A DNA stretch of 64,000 nt from Pseudomonas fulva 12-X. GTDB taxonomy: Bacteria > Pseudomonadota > Gammaproteobacteria > Pseudomonadales > Pseudomonadaceae. Shown piece by piece: positions 62,317-64,000 of the stretch (positions are counted from its first letter, which is position 1; each line of letters starts with the position of its first letter). The stretch covers positions 2,542,001-2,606,000 of the forward strand of contig NC_015556.1 of NCBI RefSeq assembly GCF_000213805.1, read 5' to 3'. A program made the position numbers and the translations under genes. The notes below the pieces were generated by a model. The model saw only the letters and a program-made list of their open reading frames with translations, had not been told where the DNA came from and did not search any database.

Positions 62317-63153
62317 TTAGCCCTTGCCGGTCTTGTACAGGTTCTCGAAGCAGAAGTTGGTCGCTTCGATATAACCCTCGGCACCACCGCAGTCGAAACG
62401 CTGGCCCTTGAACTTGTACGCCAGCACGCAACCGTCCTGCGCCTGCTTCATCAGCGCGTCGGTGATCTGGATCTCGCCGCCCTTGCCCGGCTCGGTTTTC
62501 TCGATCAGCTCGAAGATGTCCGGGGTCAGGATGTAGCGACCGATGATCGCCAGGTTGGACGGTGCGTCTTCGGCCTTCGGTTTCTCGACCATGCTGTTCA
62601 CGCGGAAGATGTCGTCACGGATCATCTCGCCAGCGATCACGCCGTACTTGTGAATCTCGTCCATCGGTACTTCCTGCACCGCCACGATCGAGCAGCGGAA
62701 CTGGTTGTACAGCTTGACCATCTGGCTCAGCACGCTGTCGCCTTCCAGGTTCAGGCACAGGTCGTCGGCCAGTACCACGGCGAACGGCTCGTCACCGATC
62801 AGCGGGCGACCACTGAGAATGGCGTGGCCCAGACCCTTCATTTCCACCTGGCGGGTGTAGGAGAAAGTGCAGTTGTCGATCAGGCGACGGATACCGACCA
62901 GGTACTTTTCCTTGTCGGTGTTGCGGATCTGCTCTTCCAGCTCGTAACTGATGTCGAAGTGGTCTTCCAGCGAACGCTTGCCGCGACCGGTCACCATGGC
63001 GATTTCGGTAAGGCCGGCAGACAGCGCTTCCTCGACACCGTACTGGATCAACGGCTTGTTCACGATTGGCAGCATTTCCTTGGGCATGGCCTTGGTTGCC
63101 GGGAGAAAACGAGTGCCGTAGCCAGCGGCAGGAAACAAGCATTTCTTGATCAT
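62317..63153 (-). CDS. galU: UTP-glucose-1-phosphate uridylyltransferase, copy 2
   Basis: 278-aa GalU, about 92% identical by eye to the copy at 42346 and likewise on the minus strand. All nucleotide and sugar-binding motifs are intact (AAGYGTRFLPATKAMPKEM; SLEDHFDISYELE; ADDLCLN; GKGGEIQITDAL). Its place beside gor and the VOC gene suggests that this is the ancestral, housekeeping copy. It makes UDP-glucose for cell-envelope sugars. Confidence 0.95.
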   Translation of the reverse strand: MIKKCLFPAAGYGTRFLPATKAMPKEMLPIVNKPLIQYGVEEALSAGLTEIAMVTGRGKRSLEDHFDISYELEEQIRNTDKEKYLVGIRRLIDNCTFSYTRQVEMKGLGHAILSGRPLIGDEPFAVVLADDLCLNLEGDSVLSQMVKLYNQFRCSIVAVQEVPMDEIHKYGVIAGEMIRDDIFRVNSMVEKPKAEDAPSNLAIIGRYILTPDIFELIEKTEPGKGGEIQITDALMKQAQDGCVLAYKFKGQRFDCGGAEGYIEATNFCFENLYKTGKG

Positions 63154-63300
63154 GGAAGTCCCTGAATGAGAGAGGGTTATCGACGCCGCAGCAGTCTAGC
63201 AGGACGTGCAAGGCTTACAACGGGAGCAATGCAAACAGCTCAAACGTTTATGGCGGCAGGCAGTCACAACAGATGAAACCCACCGCAACGCGAGGTGCGC

Positions 63301-63552
63301 ATGTCCATCGACAATGACCTGAAGAAAGAAGTTCTCACGCGTCTTCTACACGCTCATCCTGCCGGCCTGGGCAAGGAGGTGCTGGACAATTTCCGTGGCG
63401 AGCACGCGGTCGTCGAAGTGCTCAGGCATCTTCAGCAAAACGGGCTGATCCACGATGGCAACATTTCCGAGTCCGCAGGTGATCTGTCCCTTCACTATCC
63501 CATCAAGCTCAGCTCATCCGGCGTCGAGACGGCCAAGCAACTGGACACCTGA
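63301..63552 (+). CDS. Small protein of unknown function
   Basis: 83-aa soluble protein. The helical run DLKKEVLTRLLHAHPAGLG, followed by VVEVLRHLQQNGLI, looks like a winged-helix-like module (repeating three-helix pattern with a basic loop), but no family is recognised. ATG 63301 after GAGGTG; an in-frame GTG lies two codons upstream. Divergent from galU; followed by a hairpin. Confidence 0.7.
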   Translation: MSIDNDLKKEVLTRLLHAHPAGLGKEVLDNFRGEHAVVEVLRHLQQNGLIHDGNISESAGDLSLHYPIKLSSSGVETAKQLDT

Positions 63553-63577
63553 CTCGCCTGTAATGCCTTGAGGTATG

Positions 63578-63615
63578 CGCCGTTTTCCTGCCCAAGGAAA
63601 GCGGCGTTTTCGTTT
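63578..63615 (+). terminator. Terminator of the small unknown gene
   Basis: CGCCGTTTTCC pairs with GGAAAGCGGCG, one wobble, around a short loop and is followed by TTTTCGTTT. Confidence 0.7.
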
Positions 63616-63785
63616 CTGCAGCCCATTCACTTACGCCCTATTCACACCAGGCAAATGCTGTAAACTCCCGCGCCGCGCGCAGCCAGGACGGCCATTTTAG
63701 AGCCTTTTCAGGCTCTTTCGACGCGCCTTACACCGCGACAAAAGGCTGCGCAGCGACTCTCCACCATTTGCCGGAACACCTCTTG

Positions 63786-64000
63786 ATGAAACACACCGCA
63801 ACCTCGCTGGTTCTGGCGGGCAGCCTGCTGGCTCCCGTTCAGGCCATGGCCGACCTGCTGCTCTGGCAGGACAACAGCCTGACCTACCTCAACGGCATCG
63901 ACTTCAAGATCGACCCGCCCCGCCAGCAGACGCTGACCTTCGAACACGCCAGCGGCTGGAGCTTCGGTGACCTGTTTCTGTTCGTCGACGGCATCAAGTA
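63786..64000 (+). CDS. Outer-membrane protein, Tsx/DUF5020-like, 3' end off the window
   Basis: 71 codons are visible before the right edge. A signal peptide ([22 protein letters not shown]) precedes [19 protein letters not shown] and [21 protein letters not shown], the opening of the nucleoside-channel/DUF5020 barrel family. Likely an outer-membrane channel. ATG 63786 opens the signal peptide. Confidence 0.75.
   Translation, partial: MKHTATSLVLAGSLLAPVQAMADLLLWQDNSLTYLNGIDFKIDPPRQQTLTFEHASGWSFGDLFLFVDGIK

Overview
The window is a GC-rich chromosome segment that reads as a Pseudomonas. Support comes from the gluconate locus, the CysTW/Sbp, gor and galU proteins, the Pseudomonas-type REP palindromes and the base composition. 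It also carries a complete carotenoid cluster for a glucosylated zeaxanthin and a complete achromobactin-type siderophore locus. That pairing suggests a yellow-pigmented, plant- or soil-associated species such as the P. flavescens/straminea/argentinensis group; the species guess is inference. No rRNA, tRNA, CRISPR array, transposase or phage gene was seen.

Layout. 1-2.9 kb: gluconate uptake (a LacI-type GntR regulator cut by the left edge, then divergent gntK and gntP). 2.9-6.3 kb: a secreted alpha/beta hydrolase, an HD-domain/LuxR-HTH regulator and a GNAT-Rnk fusion. 6.4-11.9 kb: a TetR-family repressor facing an operon of a crotonase, a CrtI/retinol-saturase-like flavoprotein and a flavin/2Fe-2S reductase, followed by an ABHD1/YheT-type hydrolase. 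This is the best candidate for an undescribed pathway. 11.9-14.2 kb: a frameshifted exonuclease III gene and an AmiC-type amidase.

14.3-34 kb, almost all on the minus strand: the achromobactin locus. The ECF sigma factor, its FecR regulator and a TonB receptor with an STN domain come first. They are followed by thirteen tightly packed genes: acsF, acsD, acsE, yhcA (MFS), acsC, acsB, acsA, cbrABCD, a FhuF-like ferric reductase and an RraA-like protein. A Fur-box-like site lies upstream of the sigma gene. Together the genes make diaminobutyrate, assemble citrate-based achromobactin, export it, re-import the ferric form and probably reduce the iron.

34.1-43.2 kb: crtE on the minus strand diverges from idi-crtX-crtY-crtI-crtB, with crtZ convergent on crtB. 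The predicted product is zeaxanthin and its glucosides. A galU copy lies just beyond crtZ and could supply UDP-glucose to CrtX; a second galU at 62.3-63.2 kb sits in what I recall as the usual galU-VOC-gor neighbourhood.

43.2-59.7 kb: a pncC/CinA-like gene, an unknown gene and a UbiM-like flavin hydroxylase lead into a sulfur-scavenging block. It holds cysTW and sbp without cysA, an FNT-family transporter, a sulfonate-type ABC system with two binding proteins and a TauD-family dioxygenase, an orphan MetQ-type binding protein, D-cysteine desulfhydrase, and a cystine ABC transporter (tcyJLN). 59.7-64 kb: a TRIC/YicG-type channel, glutathione reductase, a VOC protein, the second galU, a small unknown protein and the start of an outer-membrane channel.
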